From Alphaproteobacteria bacterium (GTDB lineage: Bacteria > Pseudomonadota > Alphaproteobacteria > Rhizobiales > Beijerinckiaceae): 64,000 nt of DNA. The notes beneath the pieces were generated by a model. The model ran no database searches. It saw nothing but the letters and a program-made list of their open reading frames with translations, and was not told the DNA's origin. Location: the NCBI GenBank assembly GCA_016869595.1, contig VGDT01000005.1, positions 1 to 64,000 on the forward strand. Direction: 5' to 3'. The position numbers and the translations under genes are program-made. Shown piece after piece: positions 1 to 8,925 of the stretch. Numbering within the stretch: position 1 is the first letter of the stretch; each line of letters begins with the position of its first letter.

Positions 1-150
1 TCAAATCCGTCGGGTAACGTTTGGTTTTTTTCTCAATGGCGGCCATCTTGGCGCGATTCGCTCGGGTCCACATCCCGAGCTTGAATCACGACCCTCACTC
101 CGTCGCAACCATTCTCAAACGGTCACTTAGATATTTATCGGGGTACAGAA

Positions 151-780
151 ATGATTATTTCACGACGAGATATCGTAAAAAAATCACTGCTCTGTGGCAT
201 AAGTTCTTTTTCGGGCCTTGTTGTTGGTCCAGCTCCACTTCGATGCGATTCGAGCTTGAATGATTACAAAACAATTTCCGATTGGATGGATGCGTGGATG
301 CGAAAGAAAGACAGAGATGTTACGGGCCCATTGCATGTTTCTAGGTTCGCAGAACCTATATATTTCTTGCTGAGACCAATAACTTGGAAGCCGAATCCCG
401 GTCAAAGTGGATTTAACCCTGTAACTGCACCGGTCGGCTTTGTGACAGATTTTGCTAGCATTCCAAGATTGTTCTGGTCACTGCTTCCTCCCGACGGGCG
501 ATACACATATCCCGCTATAATACATGACTATCTATACTGGTCTCAAACAACATCGAAAAGCGATGCTGACGAGATACTTAGGCTCGCAATGGAAGATTTT
601 GATATCCATAAGGCCGTGGTTACGACTATTTTTGAGGGAGTAAAATTTGGTGGAGCTGCCGCCTGGGAGGAAAATAGGAAATTGCGCGAAAAAGGCGAGA
701 AAAGAATTTTGAAGAAATTTCCCGCAGACCCCCGAACAACTTGGAGCAGCTGGAAAGAAAATCCAGAAAACTTCACTTAA
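151..780 (+). CDS. Exported DUF1353 family protein
   Basis: 209 aa. The N-terminus SRRDIVKK followed by a short hydrophobic stretch looks like a Tat-type or other signal peptide (residues 1-30). The signature GFVTDFASIPRLFW at about residues 97-109 and a following HDYLYW (His125, Asp126) are typical of DUF1353, a family best known from phage and phage-derived loci, with unknown biochemistry; the conserved HD and FAS residues suggest a small hydrolase-like site, which is inference. The ATG is preceded by only a weak purine stretch. The stop lies 14 nt before the likely start of the metacaspase gene, so the two are probably co-transcribed. Codon use is clearly AT-richer than in the genes right of 3.8 kb, suggesting transfer. 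Confidence 0.75.
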   Translation: MIISRRDIVKKSLLCGISSFSGLVVGPAPLRCDSSLNDYKTISDWMDAWMRKKDRDVTGPLHVSRFAEPIYFLLRPITWKPNPGQSGFNPVTAPVGFVTDFASIPRLFWSLLPPDGRYTYPAIIHDYLYWSQTTSKSDADEILRLAMEDFDIHKAVVTTIFEGVKFGGAAAWEENRKLREKGEKRILKKFPADPRTTWSSWKENPENFT

Positions 781-794
781 ACTCGGAGCGTTCT

Positions 795-2057
795 ATGAGT
801 CTTCAGCACCTTTTTCGATGTCTCATGGTTGCCTTTCTTTGCGCCCCAGTTATTGCCTGGGCTGGACCTGCTAAACGATTTGCCCTTTTGATTGGCAACC
901 AAGATTATACGCCAGCTGTTGGACAGCTAACCAATCCACTTAATGACATCGATATACTAGGCACTGCGCTAGGTAAAATCGGATTTGAGGTGAAGATACT
1001 CAAGAATGCTACTCGAGTAGACATAAATCGAGAAATTGGTAGGCTTGCATTAAATCTTGAATCTGCTGGCGACGAAGCAATAGGTTTTTTTTACTACTCT
1101 GGGCATGGAGTTGCACGATCAAAGGATCATATAAATTATCTAATTCCCGTCGATATAACGGACATGTCTTCTGACGATTTTTGGTATAACGCCGTGTCAC
1201 TCGACTCGATACTAAAGGAACTACAGAGCGTTGCACCGTTAGCTTCGAACTTTATAGTATTTGACGCGTGCCGAAATGAACTACATTTACCATCAAAAAC
1301 AACATCGAAGGGCTTTGAACCCGTGGGCCAAACCAATGGTATTTTTATTGCTTTCTCGACAAGCCCTAATGATACAGCCTCGGATGTTGGCGAGAAAGGG
1401 GGGCCGTATGCGCGTTCTCTCTCGGCGGAGCTTCTTAAAGCAGGCCAAGACCACTTAACCCTCTTTCAGAATGTGAAGGAACGAGTGTTTTGGTTAACAA
1501 AAAATACTCAGCGCCCTTGGGAAAGCAACGGCTTTATTCAACGGATTTACCTTGCTGGGGCACCAAAATACGTTCCCAGCCCGGCTAATCAAGCGGAGCA
1601 AACTTGGAACATTATTAAAGCTGCAACAGACTCAAAAATATTTGAGAATTTCGAGCGCCTGTACAGTGGAACTGAATACGCCGACTTGGCCAAAGCACGC
1701 CGCCAGGAATTGGCGAAAGCGCTGGGTGATGGTTTGCAGAGTGGTGGATACAATGCCGCGTCCTCAAAAGTCATTTTGTCCTTGCTGCCGGACTCACCTG
1801 TTTATTCGGCAGGCGATCTTATGAAGATTAAGATTGTTGCGGCTTCAAACATGGTGAAGGCATTTGCTGTTTTTCCGTTCGGACCGCGCGCACGCTCGAA
1901 GGTCGAAGCCTCCTACAATTCCTCTGAGGGAGGCCTCTACATTCCCTATCGCATTCCGGGAAGCGCGAAACAAGGAATGTACTCGATTCCGGTCTATGTC
2001 CAAGAAATTAACTCGAAACTAGAAGAGAAGCTTCCTGTCGAGATTGAGATTAAGTAA
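795..2057 (+). CDS. Exported caspase-like (peptidase C14/metacaspase) protein
   Basis: 420 aa from the ATG at 795; an in-frame upstream start at 741 would overlap the DUF1353 gene and spoil the signal peptide. Residues 1-23 are a signal peptide (ending AWAG). The p20-like caspase fold follows: RFALLIGNQDY at about 28-38, catalytic His in YYSGHGV (His104) and catalytic Cys in FDACRNE (Cys159). A substrate-pocket-like SPNDTASD and GGPYARSL follow. The C-terminal ~150 residues (after about 265) are not recognised and may be a binding domain. The protein is predicted to be outside the cytoplasm. Family knowledge: bacterial metacaspases cleave after Arg/Lys. It is followed by an FGE-fold gene, a recurring partnership for prokaryotic caspases. 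AT-rich, probably acquired. Confidence 0.88.
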   Translation: MSLQHLFRCLMVAFLCAPVIAWAGPAKRFALLIGNQDYTPAVGQLTNPLNDIDILGTALGKIGFEVKILKNATRVDINREIGRLALNLESAGDEAIGFFYYSGHGVARSKDHINYLIPVDITDMSSDDFWYNAVSLDSILKELQSVAPLASNFIVFDACRNELHLPSKTTSKGFEPVGQTNGIFIAFSTSPNDTASDVGEKGGPYARSLSAELLKAGQDHLTLFQNVKERVFWLTKNTQRPWESNGFIQRIYLAGAPKYVPSPANQAEQTWNIIKAATDSKIFENFERLYSGTEYADLAKARRQELAKALGDGLQSGGYNAASSKVILSLLPDSPVYSAGDLMKIKIVAASNMVKAFAVFPFGPRARSKVEASYNSSEGGLYIPYRIPGSAKQGMYSIPVYVQEINSKLEEKLPVEIEIK

Positions 2058-2117
2058 CGAGCTGCGTCGACGCAGAATTCCTTTTGGAGGCGAAGTTTAT
2101 CCTGGAGAATAGATATC

Positions 2118-3041
2118 ATGCACCGACGTGTGACCTGCCTATTTTACGTCTGTGGGACCTTGTTGTGGGGAACTACGCTCAGAGCTGAGCCTTCAACGTG
2201 CTTTGAATGGCGCGGAATTAAATTCATGAGCATTCCAGCCGGACAATTTACCATGGGCGCGAATAGCACTGATGGAAAAGATCTCGGATATAGGGACGAG
2301 CGGCCAAGACGAGACCTTGAGCTATCTTCCTTCTGCATGATGCGGGATCATCTGACGGATGCTCAGGTTATGGAACTCAGAAAAAAATTTGATCTTGGTG
2401 GTCCGCCCGAGTTTGCCCCCGCTTCAACTATGACTTGGAACGAGGCGCAAAAGTTAGCGGGAAAGCTTTCAGCTGAGATAGGACAAGTAGTTCGGCTTCC
2501 TACCGAGGCAGAATGGGAATATGCTGCAAGGGGAGGATTAAGCGGCAAGGAGTTTCCTTGGGGGAATATTGACGACACATACAATGGGAAAAGTGTTCGC
2601 GACATCGTACTAAGCGGAAGATTGGCCTGCCAACTTTTCGCGGTAGAAAAAATGCTTGTCGATAAGGCCATTAAGAAATGTATCCCTCAGAAATCCGACC
2701 CATATGAGATACGATACGAGATATTTGGGAACATGGGATGTGTTAAGCAACAGCTTCGTGCACGAGTTCCGACACTGGTGGAAAATGATTATGGGCTTAT
2801 CGGCATAGTAAACAACGACTGGGAGTGGACCTCAAGTCTCTATATGCGATATCCATATTTAGCGAACGACGGGAGAGAAAACTCGAATGTAGCTAGGGAG
2901 CACTATAGGGTTATCAGAGGTGGCAGTTCTGATACTGAGAGATGCCTTGGATATACATCTCTGCGGGGGCGTGGTGGAGTAAACAGGAGGAGCGAAGACA
3001 TGGACAGTGCTTATAATGTGCGTTTTGTATTAGAGCGCTAA
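2118..3041 (+). CDS. Exported FGE/SUMF1-domain protein
   Basis: 307 aa. A signal peptide spans residues 1-24 (ends LRAEP). The rest matches the formylglycine-generating-enzyme fold: IPAGQFTMGANS near residue 37, LPTEAEWEYAARGG at about 126-139, NDWEWTS at about 234-240 and RVIRGGSS at about 264-271. One Cys (ERCLGY) follows the RGGS motif, but the paired Cys arrangement of true sulfatase-activating FGE is not obvious, so enzyme activity is doubtful; many such proteins are ligand-binding relatives. An insertion of about 75 residues (about 150-225) separates the two halves. GGAGA precedes the ATG. The stop codon overlaps the next start (TAATG). Part of the AT-rich four-gene cluster. Confidence 0.85.
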   Translation: MHRRVTCLFYVCGTLLWGTTLRAEPSTCFEWRGIKFMSIPAGQFTMGANSTDGKDLGYRDERPRRDLELSSFCMMRDHLTDAQVMELRKKFDLGGPPEFAPASTMTWNEAQKLAGKLSAEIGQVVRLPTEAEWEYAARGGLSGKEFPWGNIDDTYNGKSVRDIVLSGRLACQLFAVEKMLVDKAIKKCIPQKSDPYEIRYEIFGNMGCVKQQLRARVPTLVENDYGLIGIVNNDWEWTSSLYMRYPYLANDGRENSNVAREHYRVIRGGSSDTERCLGYTSLRGRGGVNRRSEDMDSAYNVRFVLER

Positions 3042-3787
3042 TGCGAAAAACAATACTTGCATCAAGTTGTTTTTCTACCACAATTACCATCTTGTCCTTC
3101 CTCGCCCTATCACTTAGCAGTGGTAGCAGCACGGGGATTGGCGTCACTGACGAACACAGCCGAGATTTTCTAGCTCGCAGGGGATTGATATGCTCGATTG
3201 CGCTCTCACAGCGTGTCCCCCCCGAGCTAGTGGCGGGCGTAATACTAGCGGAAAATCATCTAAATAAAAACTGGATCGACACCATCCAAGACGCTTTGTT
3301 CCGAGGAATATTGAAATATCATGATATCGATTGGTGGTCTCGATGGGCAGAGTATTCCATGGCTTTGACTGCACGCGATCAGTCGCTTAGATTATCAACA
3401 AACAAATGGTCTGAACGGGTCGTTGCTACAGGATTGGTTTTTTCGATCGGCCCAGCGCAGATTACCCCGAGAACTGCTTTAACGGCTTGCTATAACGTTT
3501 CAAATCCTCCGGCACTATGCAAAAAAAATGTCAAAGCAATAATCGCCGGATTATTGGAATATGACGGTGCAATAGTGCTTGCTTCTGTTATTTTACGTTT
3601 TGAAGCAGAGTCCCATAAGATGAATACGGGCAAAGACGTTTCCAATAACCTTGGGCTATGGGCAACCCTATACAATGCTGGCGGCGACTATCTTAGACAC
3701 GAAAACAAGGATAAAACGTCCAACAACTTTGGCATGTGGATCGAGTTGAACGCCAATGATATTGCGCGGCTCCTTGCCTGTTCCTAG
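3041..3787 (+). CDS. Exported lysozyme-fold (SLT-like) protein
   Basis: 248 aa. The N-terminal ~28 residues are hydrophobic (signal peptide or anchor). Three features of lytic transglycosylase-like folds appear in order: a putative catalytic Glu71 in VILAENHLNKNW, SIGPAQIT (Gln140), and ATLYNAGG (residues 209-215). Overall similarity to named families is weak, so the call is by motif order. The reaction would be cleavage of peptidoglycan glycan strands in the periplasm. It starts on the stop of the FGE-like gene, so translation is probably coupled. It is the last gene of the AT-rich cluster and converges with an unrelated, GC-rich MltB-type gene only 8 nt away. Confidence 0.65.
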   Translation: MRKTILASSCFSTTITILSFLALSLSSGSSTGIGVTDEHSRDFLARRGLICSIALSQRVPPELVAGVILAENHLNKNWIDTIQDALFRGILKYHDIDWWSRWAEYSMALTARDQSLRLSTNKWSERVVATGLVFSIGPAQITPRTALTACYNVSNPPALCKKNVKAIIAGLLEYDGAIVLASVILRFEAESHKMNTGKDVSNNLGLWATLYNAGGDYLRHENKDKTSNNFGMWIELNANDIARLLACS

Positions 3788-3795
3788 TCAGTTCC

Positions 3796-4971
3796 TCACC
3801 GCCCGCGCAGGGCGTTAAGAACCTTTAGGCTAGCCCGGCCATTGCGCTCGAGGCCAGCGCGCGACTGAAAATCGGCGATCGCCTCTTTGGTCTTTGTTCC
3901 GATCACCCCATCGGAGTCGCCGACGTCATAGCCGCTGCGGGTGAGCAGCGCCTGCAATTCCCGCCGCTCGGCGCGCGACAGGCCCGGATCGTCGGTCGGC
4001 CACGGCGTCTGGATGCCTGGCCGGCCACGCAGCATGTCGGACAGGACGCAGATCGCCAGCGCGTATGACTCGGCTGCATTATAAGTATAGACCGCATCAA
4101 AGTTTTTCGTAACGAGGAACGCCGGTCCATTCCGCCCCGCTGGCAGCAGCAGCGCCGCTGTCCCCTCGCCGAGACCGGCGCCATCGAGGCGCGTGATGCC
4201 GCGCGACTGCCAGAACCCCATCGATTGCCGATGTCCACGCCCGGAAGGTCCAGAATAGCTTTCCGGCAGACGCACTTCGAAGCCCCAAGGGATTCCCGAA
4301 CGCCAGCCGCTCTTGCGGAGATAATTCGCCGTCGAGCCGAGCGAGTCGGCCGCTGAGCTCGCAATATTGCGCCTTCCGTCGCCGTCGAGATCGACAGCCA
4401 TTCTAAGAAAGGTCGAGGGCATGAATTGCGTATGGCCGAAGGCGCCGGCCCAGGAGCCATAGAACTCTTCTGGCGCGATGTCGCCGCTATCGAGAATTCT
4501 CAGCGCGGCGATGAATTCCTTGCGCCAATAGTCGTTGCGACGCGGCGCTTCGCAGGCGAGCGTCGCGAGGCTCTGGACCACGGGGCGCTTGCCGAAGCTC
4601 TTGCCGAAGTCGGATTCGACTCCCCAGACGGCGACGATGGTCGGCGCGTCGACGCCATAGCGGCTTTCAGCGGCATGCAGCTCGCGCGCATGCTGGCGCA
4701 GCATGACGCGTCCTTCTTCGACACGCTCCTCGTCGAGGAGGCCGGCGACATAGTCCCAGACGGGCGTCGTGAACTCTGGCTGCTTGTCCATGAAGCTGAC
4801 GGCGTCGTTCGGCGCGAGCCCATCCGTCGCCGACGCAATCGTCTGCCGGCTGACGCCAGCTCCTGCCGCGTCGCCTCGCAGGCTCGAGAGGCAGCCAGAC
4901 CATTCGGCGCGCGCCGGAGCGGCCGCGAACAGCAGCGTGGCCATGGCCGCGAAAAGATGATTTGCCTTCAT
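3796..4971 (-). CDS. Lytic murein transglycosylase, MltB family, with peptidoglycan-binding domain
   Basis: 391 aa. Signal peptide at residues 1-22 (PARAEW). The MltB-like catalytic domain (about 25-325) has the catalytic Glu in VWGVESDFGKSFG (Glu119) and the family hallmark SWAGAFGHTQFMPSTF. A C-terminal peptidoglycan-binding type 1 domain occupies about 335-391 (LLTRSGYDVGDSDGVIGTKT). It cleaves the MurNAc-GlcNAc bond non-hydrolytically in the periplasm. No clear Shine-Dalgarno precedes the ATG at 4971, but the signal peptide fixes the start. Base composition is high-GC, unlike the lysozyme-fold gene that converges on it. Confidence 0.93.
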   Translation of the reverse strand: MKANHLFAAMATLLFAAAPARAEWSGCLSSLRGDAAGAGVSRQTIASATDGLAPNDAVSFMDKQPEFTTPVWDYVAGLLDEERVEEGRVMLRQHARELHAAESRYGVDAPTIVAVWGVESDFGKSFGKRPVVQSLATLACEAPRRNDYWRKEFIAALRILDSGDIAPEEFYGSWAGAFGHTQFMPSTFLRMAVDLDGDGRRNIASSAADSLGSTANYLRKSGWRSGIPWGFEVRLPESYSGPSGRGHRQSMGFWQSRGITRLDGAGLGEGTAALLLPAGRNGPAFLVTKNFDAVYTYNAAESYALAICVLSDMLRGRPGIQTPWPTDDPGLSRAERRELQALLTRSGYDVGDSDGVIGTKTKEAIADFQSRAGLERNGRASLKVLNALRGR

Positions 4972-5033
4972 GCCGCGAATTTAACGTAAGGACGCGGCTT
5001 TTTCATGGGCCGCGTCGCCGTAAGACGCGCCCA

Positions 5034-5330
5034 TCACTCGCAAATGCGGCGGGGACGGGAACCGATCACCACGCCATATTCGTCGAAGATCGGACGACGC
5101 TCAACCCAGCAGACGGGCGGCGGCGCGACATAGACCGGCGCAGGCGCATAGACCACGGGTGGCGCAGAGTTGGCGAGCGCCCCGCCGGTGATCGCCCCAA
5201 GCGCAAATCCGCCAATGCCCGCCGCAATGGCCGGCCCCGCGGAATCGGCGCGCGCTGGCGCGACGGACGCCAGCGCTGCGGCGCTGAGAGCCAAGGCCGC
5301 TGAAAGCGTCGCGATAGTTCTGCGCATCAT
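5034..5330 (-). CDS. Small exported hypothetical protein with glycine-zipper-like segment
   Basis: About 98 aa. Two adjacent ATG codons (5330 and 5327) follow GGGAG at 5334-5338; the upstream start at 5354 has no comparable site. A signal peptide runs to about residue 29 (ARADS). A Gly/Ala-rich stretch (IAAGIGGFALGAITGGALA) resembles a glycine-zipper membrane-interacting segment, followed by a Pro/Val/Tyr-rich part and a C-terminus with two Cys (PPVCW, RRICE) that could form a disulfide. No family assigned; short proteins of this shape are common in Hyphomicrobiales. Confidence 0.75.
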   Translation of the reverse strand: MMRRTIATLSAALALSAAALASVAPARADSAGPAIAAGIGGFALGAITGGALANSAPPVVYAPAPVYVAPPPVCWVERRPIFDEYGVVIGSRPRRICE

Positions 5331-5445
5331 AGTCTCCCAAGATGGGCGAGCCACATATCCGCGCGCGCGGTGCCAAGAGGCTCGGTCGATCGGACAATAG
5401 GAGCGATCCCGTACACGAACCGTTAATGGCGCGCCGAGGTCGGTT

Positions 5446-8400
5446 CTAAAGCTGAGAGACTCGCGGTTTTCCCGAAGGCGCTTTGATCGGAGGCTTAACC
5501 GGAGTCTGCTCTCTTGCTCCCTCGCCGCCGCCAGTCCTGAACACCGGAACGTCGTTCGCCTCGGGCGTTGGCGCCTTTACGCGAAAACCAGTCGCAATCG
5601 ACTTGGCCGCAGCAAGCTCCCTCGAATCGAGGCGAGCGCCGATTTCGTCGCGCTTCTTGGCCGCGTCATCGTCGCCCTGATCGGCGGCGGCGGAAAGCCA
5701 AGCGTAGGCTTGCACGAGATCGCGGCTGACGCCGAGGCCCCGAGCGTAAAGGATCGCGAGATTGAACTGGCTGTCCCGAACGCCGTACTCGGCCGCCCGA
5801 CGAAACCAATCCGCCGCGGCGGCGTAGTCGGGCTTACCGTCGCCCCCCTCGGCAAGCAGCACCGCGAAATTATGCATCGCTCGAGCGTTGCCGGACTCCG
5901 CGGCGCGCTCGTACCACACCCGGGCGCGACCATAGTCGCGCTCGACCCCCACGCCCTTCTCATACATCGAGGCCAGCCGATATTGCGCCGGCGCGAGCCC
6001 CGTCTCGGCGGCCTTTTCGAACCAGCGCGCGGCCGCTTTGGCGTCGCGCGCGGCGCCGCGCCCTTCTGCAAGGCGCGCGCCCATTTCATACTGGGCGGCC
6101 GGATCGCCCTCTACAGCGAGGCGTTTGATCGCCGCCAATGCGTCGCCGGGCGACAGCGGCGTCGCCTCGATCGCGCCGGTGGGCATTGGATCGATATTTT
6201 GCTGGGCTGCGACCGGACGCTCGGCCAGCGCTATCGATGGAGCCTCCTTGGAGGCGAGCGGCGTTTCTGGCGACGAAGGCGGCAGGACCGCCTTAGCAGG
6301 CGCCTTAGCCTCCTGTTGCCTCAGCGACGGGCCTACAATCAATCCATCCTGCCCGCCGAGCCGCGCCATCTGATAGGCGCCAATCAGCAGCATGATCGCG
6401 GCGAGGCTCAACAGCAGCGGGCGCTTACGCTCCTGAAGAGCGGCGCTGAGCCTGACCACCGCCCCGCCCTCAGGCGTCGCATCGCCGATTGCGCCTTCGC
6501 CTGACGCAGCGTCCGTCGCCGGCTGCGTGGCGCGGCGGGCTGCGGCGATGAAATCAGATTGAACCGAACTCCGAAACCCTACGTGCTCCGCGCCTGATAG
6601 GGGGGCGCTAAAATTCCCCCGCCCGCCGGCGACGCGCTCGTCAACCGGCAGGAGGAACTCCATTGGATCGAGCAGCGCGACTTCTTTGCTCTCTGCGTTT
6701 TGTTCGTCCGTTGTCCCCGGGGCCGAGACATGACGATCGTCACTGTCGTCGCGACGAACTCGGCGCGCCGCCCATTGCTGAACCTTCTCCGTTTCGCGGA
6801 GAATTTCCGCAGCCGCCCGACGAAGGGCCTCTTCCGCCGCCTGAGTGGTCTCGGATCGTGTGTCCTCGAGTCGCGCCAAAAGATCATCGATTTTCGATTC
6901 GAAGCCGATAAGCGCGCCGCTTCCCGCGTCGAGCCGCTCGAGCCGCTGCGACAAGGCGTCAATCTGAGTTTCGAGCGACTTGAACGCTTCGGAATCGGCC
7001 GCCGGCTCGACAGGCCGATCGATACGGTCGGCGAGCGACTCGATGAGAGCCGCCAACTCGCTTTCCCTTTTCTCGGCGCGCGCGCCGCTTTCAACTCTCT
7101 GCGCGAGCGCATCATGCACGCGCTCCAACCGCTCGGCGATTTCCTCAAGCCGAGAATTCTGATCGCTAAACCTTGGGGCGTAGAGAGGATCGTCGAGCCG
7201 ATCAATTTTGAAAGAGAGCTGCGCAAGCTCGCGCTCGATCGCCTGCAAATCGAGATGACGCGCGTCGGAAGAGAGCGCTGCGTCGAGTTTGCCGTCGAGG
7301 CCGCGCAGCAACTCTTCGATGGCGGCGATACGCCCTAAATCGCTTGCACCCGTGGCGCTTTCTATCCGCGCGGCGAATGTCTGACGAAGCTCGTCGATCC
7401 GCCGCAAGAGGTCGGCGAACTGACGCTCGGCGTTCGGCTCGGCGAGCATGGCTTCGATGCGCGCAAGCGACTCTGACGGCGCGCTTTCCACAAAGCGCGA
7501 CTCGAGACTGTCGAACCTGCGGCCGATCTCCTCGAACGCCGAAGCGTGACTCGCGGTATCCAAAGCGCCATCGATTTTCTCTGCGAGCTTTGCGACGAGC
7601 GCCTCCAGCGGCGCCATATCCGCCGCTCCACGATCGATGCGCTGAGTGATCGTCTTGCCGAGTTCGTCGATACGGTCGCCGAGCTCGTCGAACCGCGCGG
7701 CCGCGGTCTGAACGACGACGGCGTCAAGCTTTTGCGCAAGGCGATCGAGCCGGTTGTTGAAGGACTGAAGGCCCTTCCCCGTTTCCGCGGCGATAATGGA
7801 GCGGATCTTCGTGGCGACTTCGCCAAGATCCGCGCCGGACTCGCCAGAGGAAAGCCTCAGCGCGTCCACTCGCTGCGTAACGTCAATGATGCGCGCCTCG
7901 ATCTTCTCAAGCGGCAGCGGCCGCGCCATGAGCGCCGCCAGTTGCTCCTTGATTTCATGAGTTTCGCACGCGAGTTCGCGCACGGCCGAGGCTTGCGCAA
8001 CATCTCCTTTTTGCAATTTCTCGAGTCTAATGCCGATCGTTTCGACGTCGGCGCGAAGGTTGCGCACGACCGGAGTTGGATCGAGATCTTCAATCACGGC
8101 GCGCAATTCGCTGATGATATTCTCGGCAGGCGCGAGCGTCTCGTCGGAAACGCCGTGGTCGCGTTGCAAATCGATGCGCTGACGGAGATCGGCTAACGCC
8201 GTATCGATCGCGTCGACGGACGCGCGCGGCGCGAGCTCGCCGATCGCTCGCGCCATGTCCTGAATTTCGCGACGGACATTTTCGATCTGTCGCATCATCA
8301 CGAGCTGCTGGTCGGCGCGCTCGGCGGCGTCCTCGCGAAAGCCATCCAAATGTCGCGCGACCGAGTCGATCGAGCGCTGTAGCGCCGTCATGCGCGATGC

Positions 8401-8925
8401 GGACGCGGGCTCCGAACCGCCAAGGGCGTCATCGAGCGCGCGCTGGCGCTCGGTGATTTGCGCGATCGCGTCTAAAAGCGGGCGGCGAACGGGCGCATCG
8501 CCGGCAGGGGCTGCTCGCTCGCTTTGAGCGGAGGCCGCGTTACGCGCGGCAGATGCGTCTGACGGGGCCGGCGACTTCGCTTCGCGCTGATGCGTCGCCT
8601 CTTCATTCAGCCGGCGCGCGATATCGGCGAGACGCTGATCGAGACCGCTCAACCCCTTCTCGAACTTTGCGCCGCGATCTTCGTTCGCCGCGAGCGCAAG
8701 CTTCGATTCAAGCTCCGCCAGCGCGCTGCGGATAGGTTTAGCTTTTGCGGAAGGCTGCTCGCCGAGCCGGTTCTCAATGCGGGCTTTGGAGAGCGCCGCA
8801 ATCGACCGCCAAATCAAGTCTTCGCTGCTGTCGCGATTCTCTTCAGCATGCGCCTCGGCCCCGCGTCCCGCCGCGCGCGACTCCGATTCCGGACGACCCT
8901 GATCAGGAAATTGCGCCTTGCTCAT
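5446..8925 (-). CDS. PodJ-like polarity protein: long coiled coil, one membrane helix, Sel1 repeats
   Basis: 1159 aa from the ATG at 8925 (MSKAQFPDQG); the longer reading back to 9111 adds a low-quality N-terminus. Residues about 60-780 are a heptad-rich, Leu/Arg/Glu/Asp-rich coiled coil with many repeats of the form IDxLxQRL. A single membrane helix lies at about 832-856 (LLLSLAAIMLLIGAYQMARL). The periplasmic part contains at least four Sel1-like repeats at about 930-1080 (AAQYEMGARLAEGRG, APAQYRLASMYEKGVG, SQFNLAILYARGLG). The architecture is that of PodJ/PodJL cell-pole organisers of Caulobacter and rhizobia, but the C-terminal peptidoglycan-binding domain of full-length PodJ is not visible. 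The symbol is left blank because it is inferred from architecture. Confidence 0.8.
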   Translation of the reverse strand: MSKAQFPDQGRPESESRAAGRGAEAHAEENRDSSEDLIWRSIAALSKARIENRLGEQPSAKAKPIRSALAELESKLALAANEDRGAKFEKGLSGLDQRLADIARRLNEEATHQREAKSPAPSDASAARNAASAQSERAAPAGDAPVRRPLLDAIAQITERQRALDDALGGSEPASASRMTALQRSIDSVARHLDGFREDAAERADQQLVMMRQIENVRREIQDMARAIGELAPRASVDAIDTALADLRQRIDLQRDHGVSDETLAPAENIISELRAVIEDLDPTPVVRNLRADVETIGIRLEKLQKGDVAQASAVRELACETHEIKEQLAALMARPLPLEKIEARIIDVTQRVDALRLSSGESGADLGEVATKIRSIIAAETGKGLQSFNNRLDRLAQKLDAVVVQTAAARFDELGDRIDELGKTITQRIDRGAADMAPLEALVAKLAEKIDGALDTASHASAFEEIGRRFDSLESRFVESAPSESLARIEAMLAEPNAERQFADLLRRIDELRQTFAARIESATGASDLGRIAAIEELLRGLDGKLDAALSSDARHLDLQAIERELAQLSFKIDRLDDPLYAPRFSDQNSRLEEIAERLERVHDALAQRVESGARAEKRESELAALIESLADRIDRPVEPAADSEAFKSLETQIDALSQRLERLDAGSGALIGFESKIDDLLARLEDTRSETTQAAEEALRRAAAEILRETEKVQQWAARRVRRDDSDDRHVSAPGTTDEQNAESKEVALLDPMEFLLPVDERVAGGRGNFSAPLSGAEHVGFRSSVQSDFIAAARRATQPATDAASGEGAIGDATPEGGAVVRLSAALQERKRPLLLSLAAIMLLIGAYQMARLGGQDGLIVGPSLRQQEAKAPAKAVLPPSSPETPLASKEAPSIALAERPVAAQQNIDPMPTGAIEATPLSPGDALAAIKRLAVEGDPAAQYEMGARLAEGRGAARDAKAAARWFEKAAETGLAPAQYRLASMYEKGVGVERDYGRARVWYERAAESGNARAMHNFAVLLAEGGDGKPDYAAAADWFRRAAEYGVRDSQFNLAILYARGLGVSRDLVQAYAWLSAAADQGDDDAAKKRDEIGARLDSRELAAAKSIATGFRVKAPTPEANDVPVFRTGGGEGAREQTPVKPPIKAPSGKPRVSQL

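Noticed and set aside
21..263. Possible 80-aa gene at the left edge
   Set aside because: Overlaps the DUF1353 start in another frame, with no ribosome site or recognisable sequence.
151..3787. Diversity-generating retroelement, because an FGE-fold protein is present
   Set aside because: No reverse transcriptase, template repeat or adenine-rich variable repeat is visible in the cluster; the FGE-fold gene alone is not sufficient.
151..3787. Caspase-gasdermin type defence system
   Set aside because: No gasdermin-like gene is present and the caspase is predicted to be exported, which does not fit the known cytoplasmic arrangement.
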